A DNA stretch of 64,000 nt from Falciphora oryzae (Eukaryota; Ascomycota; Sordariomycetes; Magnaporthales; Magnaporthaceae), in assembly GCA_000733355.1 (NCBI GenBank), contig JNVV01000018.1, positions 62,001 through 126,000 on the forward strand, written 5' to 3'. The notes below the pieces were generated by a model, which had not been told where the DNA came from, did not search any database, and saw only the letters and a list, made by a program, of their open reading frames with translations. The position numbers and the translations under genes are program-made. Positions 12,409 to 22,063 of the stretch are shown piece after piece. How positions within the stretch are numbered: position 1 is the stretch's first letter; each line of letters begins with the position of its first letter.

Positions 12409-12549
12409 CGAAAGCAGTGCGTCTAGCTTGGTACCCGGGGTGATCTCGAAATACATTGGGTAAATGAACGCCAAGCCCAATGTGCAATTTTGCTTGGGCC
12501 GCAATAGCTAACGATGTGCCTCCTGCAGGCGAGCCTAGCAAGCAGCCAG
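12409..12549. repeat. Dispersed duplicate of a segment also present at 35898-36044
   Basis: It starts CGAAAGCAGTGCGTCTAGC directly after the LTR relic and is nearly identical to 35898-36044. The main difference is a missing 6-bp block (CTCGAG in the other copy). Read on the minus strand it is open in a frame containing YFEITPGTKLDALLS, against YFEVTPGTKLDALLS in the other copy. It may be a relic of an exon or of a mobile element. Confidence 0.75.
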
Positions 12550-13207
12550 AAGGATGCGAGAAAAAGGGCTATGGAGAGTTTGCACGTCAGAAGGATTCAT
12601 GTCGAGATATCTTCTGCCCGCCAAGATCTGCTCTGCGTACGAAATATGCCGAGGTCGACCTTGACCAAGGCTGGCAGAGCCTTTGCCATCGTACCTGACG
12701 GTAGACGGGAGGGGATGTGATACATGTTCCCGCAACCCTTCTGTCAGGTCTGTGACATGAAGTCGGGTGATGAAGGCGTTAAACGCCGCGTCTGGCGTTT
12801 CTGCGACCTCTGGTCGGAACGTGAAGCAGCACGAGGCAAATAGATCAGACGTGGAGAACTCAAGTGGAAAACAACAACAAAGTAACTCTCAGATAAAAGA
12901 ACCTCGCCAGCTAAAAACGATGACCAAACGCTCAAGAAAACAATGCACACACCACCAACTCCCTTATCGTCGCCGCCGATCGCCCGCTCACCAACAAGGA
13001 GCGCCGGAATGCGGCCCGACCTCCGTGTGCCTACGGGTTTAATCTGTTAGCCGCCATAATAGCAACATGTAGCCTAGTGTTAAGCTTAGGTAGCGCTAGC
13101 ACGTCATATGCCCCTTGGGAGGCAGGGACTGGTAGATCCCGATTTACTGACGTTAAATAAACCCTCTCTCTCTCTCCCTTATCGCCGCGGGCTAGAAGCG
13201 GACGAGT
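12550..13207. other. No recognisable gene
   Basis: Moderately AT-rich sequence with only short frames and a CT-repeat near 13162-13178. I see no family signature. Confidence 0.45.
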
Positions 13208-13745
13208 CTAGCACGAAGCACCGGGGTTGTGTCCGCCGCAGACTTGGAGGTATGACACGCCAGTCTTGCAGGGAGATCCCTTCTTCTTGGGCTGACGGGC
13301 CTCGAGCACGGGGGCCTCCTCGGCCTCCTCGTCGGCGAGGTCGCGGGCGGGGATCTTAGAGGCGAGCTTCCTGACACCGCTGAGGGCAGCCTTGCCGACA
13401 TCCTTGCCGAAGCGGACGGCGGACTTCTTGATGTCACGGGTCTCGAGCTCAGCAGCCTCGTCGGCCTCCTCAAAGACGGGGGACCTCGTCGGCGACGTCG
13501 CGCTTGCCCTTGCAGCGGCCCCTGCACCCCACGACTCTGGAGATGTCGGGGATCGGCGCCCGGGCCTCGAGCTCAGCAGTCTCGTCGGCGACGTCACGCT
13601 TCGAGGTCGGGCAGGGACCGCTCGGGCAGTGTCTGGGCTTGCTCCATTTAGTGGGGGCCCGTCGGGCCTGGAGCCCGGCGGCGTCCGAAATCCCAACGCT
13701 GGTTATAATCCGGAGGCTCGGGCCCGACGTCTTCAGTAACCGTCG
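13208..13745 (-). pseudogene. Decayed multi-cassette, Kex2-type secreted peptide precursor
   Basis: Read on the minus strand, one frame (about 13745 to 13480) and then a second frame (13477 to 13208) form a continuous repeating design. Each cassette has a core that follows L-[EQ]-[AT]-R, then a basic-acidic spacer of the type KRDVADE or ARDLADEE, then an acidic run and the next LEAR. Four cores are visible. Two are short with a C-x3-C arrangement (CPSGPC, CRGRC), one is Lys/Arg-rich and amphipathic without Cys, and the last has two cysteines before the stop. KR-D steps are typical Kex2 plus dipeptidyl-peptidase sites of fungal secreted precursors. The frames are joined by a one-base excess in a C-run near 13478. 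No signal peptide survives upstream, where only a further LEAR-like trace remains near 13875 before transposon debris. The gene is therefore truncated and frameshifted. The activity of the peptides is unknown; a host-defence or toxin-like role is only a possibility. Confidence 0.5.
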
Positions 13746-13892
13746 CTACGCCTCGCACATATATAGCGGCTTGGCTTCTCGGGTTGTCCGGGCCGCTTTT
13801 TTTCGGTATAGTGCGCACCAGGAGCGCTTTTGTCACGGCACCCAAGGGGTCACGTGCCCAGGCCCTCTGCACGGGCCTCCAGGCCACAGGAG

Positions 13893-14292
13893 ATGAACCA
13901 CGTTATCAAATTTATTGTTGGTAGGAGTTGGTACTCCTGTCGGGCTCGGAGATCTCCAAAAGAGGTGAACAATGATCCCTTATATCAGAGGAATCATAAT
14001 CTATTGTGCACGAAGAAGAAAGGAATCTATCTGCCAGAGAGGGAGCAGGAGGAAGGCTATATATACACGATCCAGATCACCAAAGGGCCGTTCCCCTGCT
14101 CCCAGCCTCCGCGGGCTTGCGGGTCCTCGGATCCCGTGATCAGAGATCACGGGACCGGAGGATCCGACTCTCTCTGGGCTCTGCCGATTGCCTGCACAGG
14201 CCAATGCAATCCAACATTTATCGATTTAGCCGGGGGGGGGGCGGGGGCGTTTAGTATGAGATTTCAAAGTGCGCCACTCGGTGGTGAACTAC
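13893..14292. mobile_element. Remnant of a fold-back MITE, split by a solo LTR
   Basis: The right part, about 14217-14292, carries TTTAGTATGAGATTT, GTGCGCCACTCGGTGGTGAA and a CTACG end. This matches the intact MITE at 28467-28898 (TTTAGTATGGGATTT and GTGCGCCACTCGGTGGTGAA). The left part, 13893-13915, fits the adjacent interior. The solo LTR at 13916 sits between them with its own duplication, so the MITE was here first. A long G-run (about 14231) interrupts the match. Confidence 0.6.
13916..14216 (+). repeat. Solo LTR of the A/B/C copia family, TSD TTTAT
   Basis: It runs from TGTTGGTAGGAG to GCAATCCAACA, 301 bp, and is closely similar to the LTRs of element A. The direct repeat TTTAT is present at 13911-13915 and 14217-14221. 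No internal domain is present. Confidence 0.93.
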
Positions 14293-14404
14293 GGTATGCT
14301 TTTTAATTTTTTTTTAATTTTTTTTTGTAATTATTTATATTTTAAACCCGTTTTTATTTCTCTTATTCGCGATTAGTTGTATTTCATTTTAGTTCAGCAT
14401 AGGG

Positions 14405-14705
14405 TGTTGGTAGGAGTTGGTACTCCTGTCGGGCTCGGAGATCTCCAAAGAGGGTGAACAACGATCCTTTATATCCGAGGATCGATCTATTAATGTGCAC
14501 GAAGAGGAAAGGAATCTATCTGCCAGAGAGGGAGCAGAAGGGAGGCTATATATACACGATCCAGATCACCAAAAGGGCCTTCCCCTGCTCCCAGCCTCCG
14601 CGGGCTTGCGGGTCCTCGGATCCCGTGATCAGAGATCACGGGACCGGAGGATCCGACTTTCTCTGGGCTCTGCCGATTGCCTGCACAGGCCAATGCAATC
14701 CAACA
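14405..14705 (-). repeat. 3' LTR of copia A (left end)
   Basis: 301 bp, TGTTGG...CCAACA. It contains the TATATATA motif and a short inverted repeat, CCCGTGATCAGAGATCACGGG, around 14625. Just inside it, on the coding strand, is a purine-rich tract (AAAAGAAAGAG) that could be the polypurine tract. Confidence 0.93.
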
Positions 14706-15068
14706 CCGGCAACTCTTTCTTTTGTGCAGGCAATTGGGAGATCCTTTTACGTGACAGATCCCGTAATCCAAGCTCTATTAGATTTTATAAAGTAAATAAC
14801 AAAGGGAATCTCCGGACCAAGTAGTCCGGATTAGGAAAAAAGTGAATACCTGCTTTTAAAGCGGCTCGTCGCTTTTAATAGCGACAATAGGAACGATGAC
14901 GTGATGGGGTCCACCGGATTTGGCTTGCGGTGCGCGGGCAAAACGGTGGGTGGTGCAATTAAAAAGCACAATAGCAGTGAATAACCTTAACGGGCTATTT
15001 AGGTTATAACTTAATGCGGGACAATAGGAACGCCGATCAAAAACTCTTTACAGGCCGGGTTTAGGCTT

Positions 15069-15076
15069 TATAAAAA
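15069..15076 (+). promoter_or_regulatory. TATA box of the antisense accessory gene in copia A
   Basis: TATAAAAA lies about 170 bp before the ATG at 15246. It is conserved in copy B (about 24599-24606) and, as CTCTATAAAGAGCC, in copy C (around 46177). An intact CRE-like TGACGTGA lies further upstream at 14897-14904. It is kept in copy C and mutated to TAACGTAA in copy B. Confidence 0.5.
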
Positions 15077-15245
15077 GCTTTCCTTCCGGCCTTTAAGAGG
15101 TCGGGCAATTTGATTTGGTAAACCTCGTTAATCCAGATCGTCCGCTTGTATTGCCCTTTGTTTGCAGCATTTTTACTTGCAGTATCTTTACCCGCTCTAT
15201 TCGATCAGTCTTTTGTCATTTGATTTTTCGATCGCTTTCGTCACT

Positions 15246-16122
15246 ATGGGCAACAAAAAAGGCAACATTAAGTCTGGTGCGGTCGCTAAGAAGGCTCGGA
15301 AGCCTCGATCTGTCGCGCGCAGCGGTGGCAGATCCTTAAAGCGGCTCCAAGGCCTTGCCGTTAAGGCTTTCGATTTTGCGATGGCCATTCCTGCACTTCC
15401 GGTCGCGCTTGCGCCCGCGGCTGCTAACGCCGCTATCGATTAATTCCTCGACCCGTTCGATAATAACTTCGATCTCGAAAACGCCGATCTTGCGCCTGCT
15501 TCGTCGGATAAGAAGAAGGCGGCCATTAAGATCGTTAGGCCTGCTGTTGGTGGCAAAACGGTTTTTGCACCGGGTCCGCGCGGTGGAAAGGGCGCCTTGC
15601 GCGCTATCCTTTGCCTGGGTTGCTTAAAATCCGCTTTCGCCGGCAAAATGAAGGAGGGCGATGGCTGCCGGGATACAGTCCCGGCTAAAAAGCGCTACTG
15701 GTTGTACGCGTCGGGCCATACTTGCTAGCCTATGTAAGCATTTCGATTTTCCCAAATTTTTTTTAAAGCTCGTTTTAACTATCCTCCAATCCCTTAATCG
15801 CGTTGCGTCCGGCGCTCAAGTTTATAATGGAATGGGGTCGTAATAATCGCGATAAAAAGGTAAGTTTGTTTTCCCAGTTTAATGCTTTGGGTGCGCTTGC
15901 TAACGTATGTTTTGTAATCTTCAAACCTTTAACAAGTGGCGTATCGCTACCAAATGCATGCTGCAGCTAGCGGCTAAGGATGGGGAGGGTTAGGAGGATG
16001 CTAATGCTAACCTCCTGATGATATCGCGATTAGAGCGGAAAGCGGCGGGCCGCGCGGCCGCTTTAAAAATGTACGAAGCTGCTTGGTTGGGAAATGGCAA
16101 AAATAACGAGGAGGAGGAGTAA
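15246..16122 (+). pseudogene. Antisense accessory gene of copia A, spliced, six-Cys motif
   Basis: This gene is transcribed opposite to gag-pol. It starts MGNKKGN, then has a basic stretch (AKKARKPRS, SLKRLQG) that resembles a nuclear localisation signal, an Ala/Pro-rich segment, an acidic segment, and a Lys/Gly-rich segment leading to a cysteine motif, CLGC...C...C...SGHTC. In this copy one Cys is replaced by Tyr. A donor GTAAGT at 15860 follows the peptide RDKK. Two in-frame acceptors are possible, at 15936 or 15966. The last exon contains LERKAAGRAAALKMYEAAW and ends EEEE-stop at 16120-16122. In-frame stops at 15441 and 15726, and one in the last exon, are all at positions where CAG, CAA or TGG is expected, so RIP is the likely cause. 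The structure between the Cys motif and 15860 is uncertain and may contain another intron (GTAAGC at 15734). I cannot name the family. Confidence 0.7.
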
Positions 16123-16325
16123 AGGGGAGTTTAACGGGATATTTGGAAAAGTTTGGTTATGAGATCGTTTTGTTGTTTCGGTATAATCGTTTGTTGCTTT
16201 TTTAATTTAAGCATTTTTGTTTTGTCGATTTTTGCGTTATTTTTAGGGATTTTGGCGTTTTGGTACTATGGAAAACGATTTTATATGCATTTTTTAGCTT
16301 TTTTTTATTTGTAATCCCGCTTTAC

Positions 16326-16877
16326 CTATTTTTTTACTTTTACGGTGGTTGAATTGCTGCTTATAAGGTCCTTTAAAGCTTTATTTAGCAGCTCTTTTGT
16401 TATAGCGTCGGCCGGGTTATTTGCCTTTGCGATCCATTTAATTTCGTCGATTTCGCGCGCTTCGTAAAATTCGCGGAAAGCCATAATATTTATTATAAGG
16501 CGTTTTTCCGTAGTAATCCTAAATTGAATAAAGCATTGGTAAAGCGAAAAGCTGTTAGTGCAAATGATCAATTTGCAAAGGGGCAGATCTAGCTTTTTAT
16601 AAATCGTTACGAGCGTTGTTTTTAGGATATAGCTAATATCGAAGCCGCTAACTATACTATAAATTTCGCTCGCTAGAACGCTTTTTGTAACCCTTTTGCA
16701 TTTTACGGAGCTCCAATGTAGGATATTGCCGGTAACCCGGAAGCTATTTTTTTGCTTTATAGCTTTTTCGTTATTTAAAACGATTACAAAGCCGATTTGT
16801 AAATTAAGGTCCTTATTGTTAGCGAAAGACCCGTTTATAAACACATACAAACTGGCTGTTTGCAAATTTAACTGCAC
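16326..16877 (-). pseudogene. Copia A RNase H domain
   Basis: The open segment has FINGSFANNKDL (family FxDxSFANNxDL), ASEIYSIVSGFD and IKWIAKANNPADAITKE, the order typical of Ty1/copia RNase H. It would remove the RNA strand during reverse transcription. The first catalytic Asp is Asn here. It is an island of open frame in a degraded pol. Confidence 0.85.
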
Positions 16878-16899
16878 GTAATTTAAGCCTCTATTTGCG

Positions 16900-17800
16900 T
16901 TATCGATCTATTATTAAATCCTTTTGTTAAGCTTAAACACGTTTGTATTTATAGGATTTTTGGCCTGTGCGGCCATAAAGTAGTCGAAAGCGGCTTTTAG
17001 CTGGCATATCGAGCTTATATATGCCCTTCGTGCGCGCTGTTCGACGTACTGCTGTTAGGTATCGTTTAATGCAGCGGTTACCAGCTCCAGACGATCTGCC
17101 TATCCCTTTTGCTGCATGGTGATAGCGTTTTGTTTAACCAAGATTTTGCACCCGTTAAAATTGCTTTCGTTTTCGGGGTGCAAAATCGATTTCGGTTTCG
17201 TTTTAAACCCGGCTTTTTGGAGCGCTGTTTCCTTTTTTGTATAAATTCGGCGTTATTTAAATTTAAAATGTCGTCGGTTTGCATGCTAACTATTTTAAAG
17301 CTTTGGCCGATTTTTAAAACAAGCAAGTACGGATTATATTCCGAAATGGAACAATTTAATCGTTTTTTATAGTACTTTTAGTACGTAACGAACTAGTGCA
17401 GCTTTGCTTCGGCCAATCCGTAAAGCGGTTTAATCAGTTAAAAGGCCGTGCCTTTTAGGTACCGATATTCCAATTCCTTAGGAAGGCGCAGAATAACTTC
17501 CCTTTATAGCTTTGTTTCGGATTGGGTATACGTTTAGCTAATGTTTTTAATTATTAGTATGGAGCCTTATTCCATAAAGGACGGGCTAAGCGCGAGGATT
17601 AGGCGTTAGCTATATCGCATAATCGTTGGGGATTAGGTAAGGAGGCTCTTTTTCTCCTAATTACTATATCCTTGCATTACAAATTTCGACTTTTTATAAG
17701 GGATCGAATTAATGCTTTTAACTTTTTTAACGAGGCGGGATCTAAAGATTTTCGCGCTGCTAATGCTATTTAGTTTAATCGGTTTGATTATTTTAGCGGC
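16900..17800 (-). pseudogene. Copia A reverse transcriptase (RVT_2) remnant
   Basis: Broken by many stops. The catalytic loop survives as MQTDDILNL near 17268-17290; fungal copia RTs have QTDD in place of YVDD. The N-terminal WFK and FKSRF signature of RVT_2 is readable at the equivalent place in copy C. Confidence 0.75.
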
Positions 17801-18157
17801 GAGAAGTGCCTCGATTTTAAACCAGTCGGATTTTTCGAACGGGCGTCCGGGAGCTTTAATTTTGCCCTTTTTTCGGTATTGGAACGCTAGAAGTAGGGAT
17901 TCCTTTTTTTTTGGGGCTAGGAATGCCGTTGCTATTTGGCGCGGGGGTCGTTTTCGTCGTTTAAAGGCTGGTGCTTTGGGTACCGTTAGTGCCGGTGCCT
18001 TTTGGGCAGGTGCCTTCCGTGGTTTACCGGGCCTGGCGGGTGCGGGTGCGGGTGCGGGTGCAATTTCGATTTCGGAAAGGGCTTCGCTATCGCTGGACGC
18101 GTTTGCCGCTACTGTTTTCGTAATTTTTGGCGGTTTCCCTTTCCGTTTTGGTTCCGT

Positions 18158-19081
18158 TTATAGCGGATATTCGAACGGGGCTGGTTGCTTTTCCGTTGTT
18201 GCAGTTTCCTGCTTTTGCGCTTTGTGGTATGGCTTGCAGGCAGTGTTCCGGAACGTTAAAGGGCCGTTGACCGTCTCGATCGTCACTTCGTTGTCTGTTA
18301 CCCAAAGGACTTTGTACGGTCCTTTCCACTCGCCGTCTTCTTTATGCACTAACACTTTTGTTCCTAAAGCCAGCGCGCTAGGCAAAGTGTTTTTCGTGCT
18401 TAGCCCGTTGCGCGTGTTTAGGGCGTCCTGTACTTTGCGTTTGGTATAGAGCTTTTGGAGCTCGCTTATAGCTTTGGTAATTGTTACCGCTTTTTAAATC
18501 TAGCTTTTTATCGGAAGGGAGTTGTTGTTAATGCGTGGTATGGCTTCGAAAACGAGCAGCGTGGGGATAAGGCTGTTAGGTTTTGCCGTATCGTTTATAG
18601 CTTTAATAGCTCTTTAAAGCACGGAATCGGGGTGCAAATTAGGGCATTCCTTCCGGATTATTTCGTAGGTTCGGTGGAATAGTCCGTAGTACTTTTCCAC
18701 TTTGCTTATCGACTAATGCGCCTCGATCGGGATTTGGTTGCAGGTGATCCCAAAGAGCTTTGTTTCCGCCTGGAATTCGTTCGTTGTAAAGTTGGTACTT
18801 GCGTCGTAAGATATAACGTTTGGGGGCCCCAGATAGGTATCCAACCAGCAGCGTTTAAAAGCTTCCCAAATCTTTTTTGCGCTTATATTTTTTAGGAACG
18901 TTACGGCGTTAAATGCTGTGCTCGTATCGATTACATAAAGTACTGGTTTGCCGTCCAAATGCATTATGTTAACGATAACTTTATAGTTAAAATCGATGTT
19001 TTTTTTAAGCGTAAACCGGAACCGTTGTTGTGCGGGTGCTTTGATTTGGCAAAAATGGCACACGCGTTTAATTATTTCCAA
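18158..19081 (-). pseudogene. Copia A integrase core and C-terminal region
   Basis: From upstream to downstream on the minus strand: the HHCC zinc-binding end (CHFCQIKAP), the core with VLYVIDTSTAF and GPPNVISYDASTNF (catalytic Asp residues), then GTKVLVHKEDGEWKGPYKVL with ETVNGPLTFRNT, the SH3-like chromodomain-type end common in fungal copia integrases. It is split by stops. Confidence 0.85.
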
Positions 19082-19123
19082 AACGTTGCGATCAATCTCG
19101 TAGCCAGCTCGTTGGAAAACAGT

Positions 19124-19633
19124 TTAAAGTCGTTCGATAGAGGGGTGCTTAAAGCGTTTGTGAACGCGCTTAAGCTTAGCTTCCGTAAGATACGTTGCTT
19201 CCGCGCTTTTTGGTTTTATTATAAACGAAATGCCTGTCGTAACGTGGCTAACCTCGTCCAGAAAGAACCAGGGGTGGCCGTAGCGTTTCATAATCGGAAC
19301 GCGCTTGCTTTGCCTGGTTACCAGCTCGTTGCGGGTGTTGTTAAGGTATACCCCGAGCGTATCCATATCGTTGATGCAAAGGAGGAACGGGGTTGGCGTA
19401 GGCACTATATGGAATGTAATAGTGCCTATTAGGGTCGGTAAAATAATCTTTCTTATGCTGGAAATGGCTTTTCCGGATCCAAAGCGCACGCGTCTTTTCT
19501 TCCTGGTGGTATCCAAAGAAAGATTAGGCAGATGGCGTTGCAGAGTTCGGAATTGGGTCGTTCCGGCAGTTGATACTTTTGCCGCGCCGGTATCGGGGAT
19601 AATGCCGTACCATTTGTTAGTGGTTGTAAGCAT
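19124..19633 (-). pseudogene. Copia A aspartic protease and gag-pre-integrase segment
   Basis: WYGIIPDTGAAKVSTAG contains the protease active-site triad DTG. TLGVYLNNTRNELV and LKRVHKRFKHPS mark the retroviral-protease end and the start of the integrase zinc domain. The segment is open for about 170 codons. Confidence 0.85.
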
Positions 19634-19873
19634 GTATTGGATAAGTACCTGCTTTGTTAATACCGTGGGTTTTTTTTTATTTAAGCTCGGCGCTTTAATA
19701 CCGTGGAGGCGGTGTAAAAAGGCCTCGTCGGTAAGGTATGTTGCCGTGGCTGGTGTTATAAAATGGGTGCTTACTGGATTATATTCGTTATCCGTTATAT
19801 AATCGGGGGTATTTTTAAACGCGGCTTCCTAGTTTTCCTCGTCGTTGCTACCAGGCTTGTAGGTTGCGAGGAA

Positions 19874-21400
19874 TTATTTATATCCCTTCTTCGGCTCGCC
19901 GCGAGCTTTTCGCCCTCGTTTCCACAGCTTTTTGGCTTGCTTTTGTTCCTTAAGCGTGTAATTTCTAGAGCGGTGTTTTAGTTTGCCGCACGTCCAGCAC
20001 TTTAGCTTTCGCTTCCCGGGTTTTCCGGATCGGAAGTTGTTTCGAGTGCTTGTGCGGTGATCGGGGCGAGCAGCGTTCCCGAATCGTCGCTCCACAAAGT
20101 GGATGCTTGATATACCGACGTTCTTTTCCATTTGCATCGTGCTCCTAAATTGGGAAGCTAAGCTTTTAAAGGTAGTTTGGAAGGTGATCGAGCTCCAGTT
20201 TGTGTAATATTGTTGTTTGTTGACTTTAGTGTCGAAATGCTCTTAAAGGGCCAGGTAGATCGCCTTAAAGGTATGACCTTTACCTATCTTGAAGGTAAAG
20301 TATCGAGCAGCACGGCCCCGTAAGGTTAATGGGAAAAGCGCATGGAGCTGTGGAAGGGGAATCCCAAGCATTTCGCATATGTCCGTAAAAAATAGGACCT
20401 TATCGTTGAGGATATCGTACTGTTCCTTTGTGTAGCTGTACTTTTTATCTCATGCTTGTTTAAACGCCTTTATTGTGCTCGTATCGATTATAGCATTAGG
20501 GATTTTAACCGGTGGGAGCTTCCGGTAGTTAAACAGTGGTGGAGGTGTTGTTTCGTACCGGGCTGGCACTGGGGTCTTAAGGCGTAATCGTTAGCGCGTT
20601 ATTCCGTCGGTTAGCCGCGCCTAGGCTTCCAGGTACGCTTGGTGGTAGCGTTTATAGCTGACCGCCGCGGCCGTAGGTTTTATCTGTCTTTGGAAAGGGT
20701 TACCGAAATCGTTGTAATCTGTAAACCTTTTTTCCTTTGGTTGTTGGAGCAATGGTGGGGTTGCCTAAAGTTGGGTCGGCAAATTTAGTTATAAGCCGGT
20801 TCCATTAATCGTAGGATTACCGCGATTTGGTTCGTGGGATCGCGAAATCGGTATTTCGCTTGTTAACCGTTTGGGGTTTAAAGGGGGCGGTAATTAAGGG
20901 GGTTGGTCCGAAGTAAAAGCCTCGGCCGGTTAATTGGTTTCGGTTTTTACGTTCGTTTTGTAATCGGGAAATTAGGGGTTTTGTGTTTTTTCGATCGCCG
21001 CGTTTTGTGCTGCTGTCTTTGCGAAAAGTTTTGCGAAACGGATGGTGGTTTTAAACGTTGCATAGCTTAGGAAGGTGATCCTTCGCTCGGTTAAAAAGGC
21101 TTTAAACGTTTGTATGATCCGGACGTCAATGTCCTTAAAGTGTTACTAGGTCTATCCTTTAAAGTTTTCGAGGTAAGTAACAAATAGGTTTTTGCTTTTA
21201 TATGGCTTGTTCGCGATTATCGTTTTAATAATCTAGGCATTGCGGCGCTTGTTGGATGCGTCGTTTGGTAAGCATCCTAGGGTGAAGTTTTGCTCGTTGT
21301 AAAACTGTTGGTCGCATACCTCGATGACAGTTTTCGGCAGATTGAAGTTTTTAAATGCGTTTAGGAGCTTCTAATCCAGGATCTCTTACTCCTTGCGCTC
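19874..21400 (-). pseudogene. Copia A gag remnant with zinc knuckle
   Basis: The knuckle reads CWTCGKLKHRSRNY, so the last Cys of CCHC is Tyr. The N-terminal part (around 21180-21400) shows CDQQFYNEQNFTLG and LPNDAS, matching the better preserved piece at 39680-39868 in copy C. It is heavily mutated. Confidence 0.7.
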
Positions 21401-21749
21401 GTTATTATCCGGGTTGGTTGATCCGGATATATTGTCGGGGGTTGGCAAACGGTATTGCCTAGGGTGATTTTTTGATCCAAAAGCCGCTTTGGCTTGTTAG
21501 CAGGTCGGTGCTTTCGGGGATTACGTAACGCCTTCCGCGAAAATCGTTAAATCTTTCAACCGGAAACCGCTTTGGCTTGTTGGCAGGTCGGGGCTTCTAG
21601 GAAAGTTTTGCCGGTTTTCCTCAAATGCGCTACCGAGCGGGAGATTTGGGGTTTTTTGTTCCAAATCCAGTCGGAAACCGCTTTGGCCTGCTGGCAGGTC
21701 GGGGTTTCCAAAGGGACCCTTTACTTTGCTTTTTTGTATTGCCTTGGGG

Positions 21750-21767
21750 CAACACTGATCAGTGTTG
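21750..21767. promoter_or_regulatory. 18-bp palindrome at the LTR/internal junction of copia A
   Basis: CAACACTGATCAGTGTTG is a perfect palindrome that straddles the 5' LTR boundary and the place where a primer-binding site should lie. A GTTGC...GCAAC stem follows. Related versions occur in B (ACACTAATCAGTGT) and C (ACACTAATCAATGT). Confidence 0.6.
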
Positions 21768-22063
21768 GTAGGAGTTGGTACTTCTGTCGGGCTCGGAGAT
21801 TTCCAAAGAGGGTGAACAACGATCCTTTATATCCGAGGATCGATTTATTAATGTGCACGAAAAGGAAAGGAATCTATCTGCCAGAGAGGGAGCAGAAGGG
21901 AGGCTATATATACACGATCCAGATTACCAAAGGGGCCTTCCCCTGCTCCCAGCCTCCGCGGGCTTGCGGGTCCTCGGATCCCGTGATCAGAGATCACGGG
22001 ACCGGAGGATCCGACTCTCTCTGGGCTCTGCCGATTGCCTGCACAGGCCAGTGCAATCCAACA
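21763..22063 (-). repeat. 5' LTR of copia A (right end)
   Basis: 301 bp, TGTTGG...CCAACA, followed by the TAGGG duplication. On the coding strand it would carry the promoter; TATATATA lies near 21906. Confidence 0.93.

Larger units (their letters stand above)
14405..22063 (-). mobile_element. Copia retrotransposon A, full length but RIP-degraded, TSD TAGGG
   Basis: The LTRs at 14405-14705 and 21763-22063 are near-identical, and TAGGG flanks both sides (14400-14404, 22064-22068). Gag-pol is read on the minus strand in the order gag, protease, integrase, RT, RNase H, which defines Ty1/copia. An additional gene lies on the plus strand between RNase H and the left LTR (15246-16122). The internal region is AT-shifted and full of TAA/TAG codons where CAA, CAG or TGG are expected, as RIP would produce. 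No pol frame is intact, so the copy is non-autonomous. Confidence 0.95.

Noticed and set aside
17712..18449. A 245-aa plus-strand frame in copia A
   Set aside because: It lies over the integrase C-terminus and RT start, which have clear motifs on the minus strand. Equivalent plus frames are not kept in B or C.
14405..22063. CRISPR array or prokaryotic operon
   Set aside because: The repeats are LTRs and MITEs with target duplications. All genes have fungal introns and motifs.
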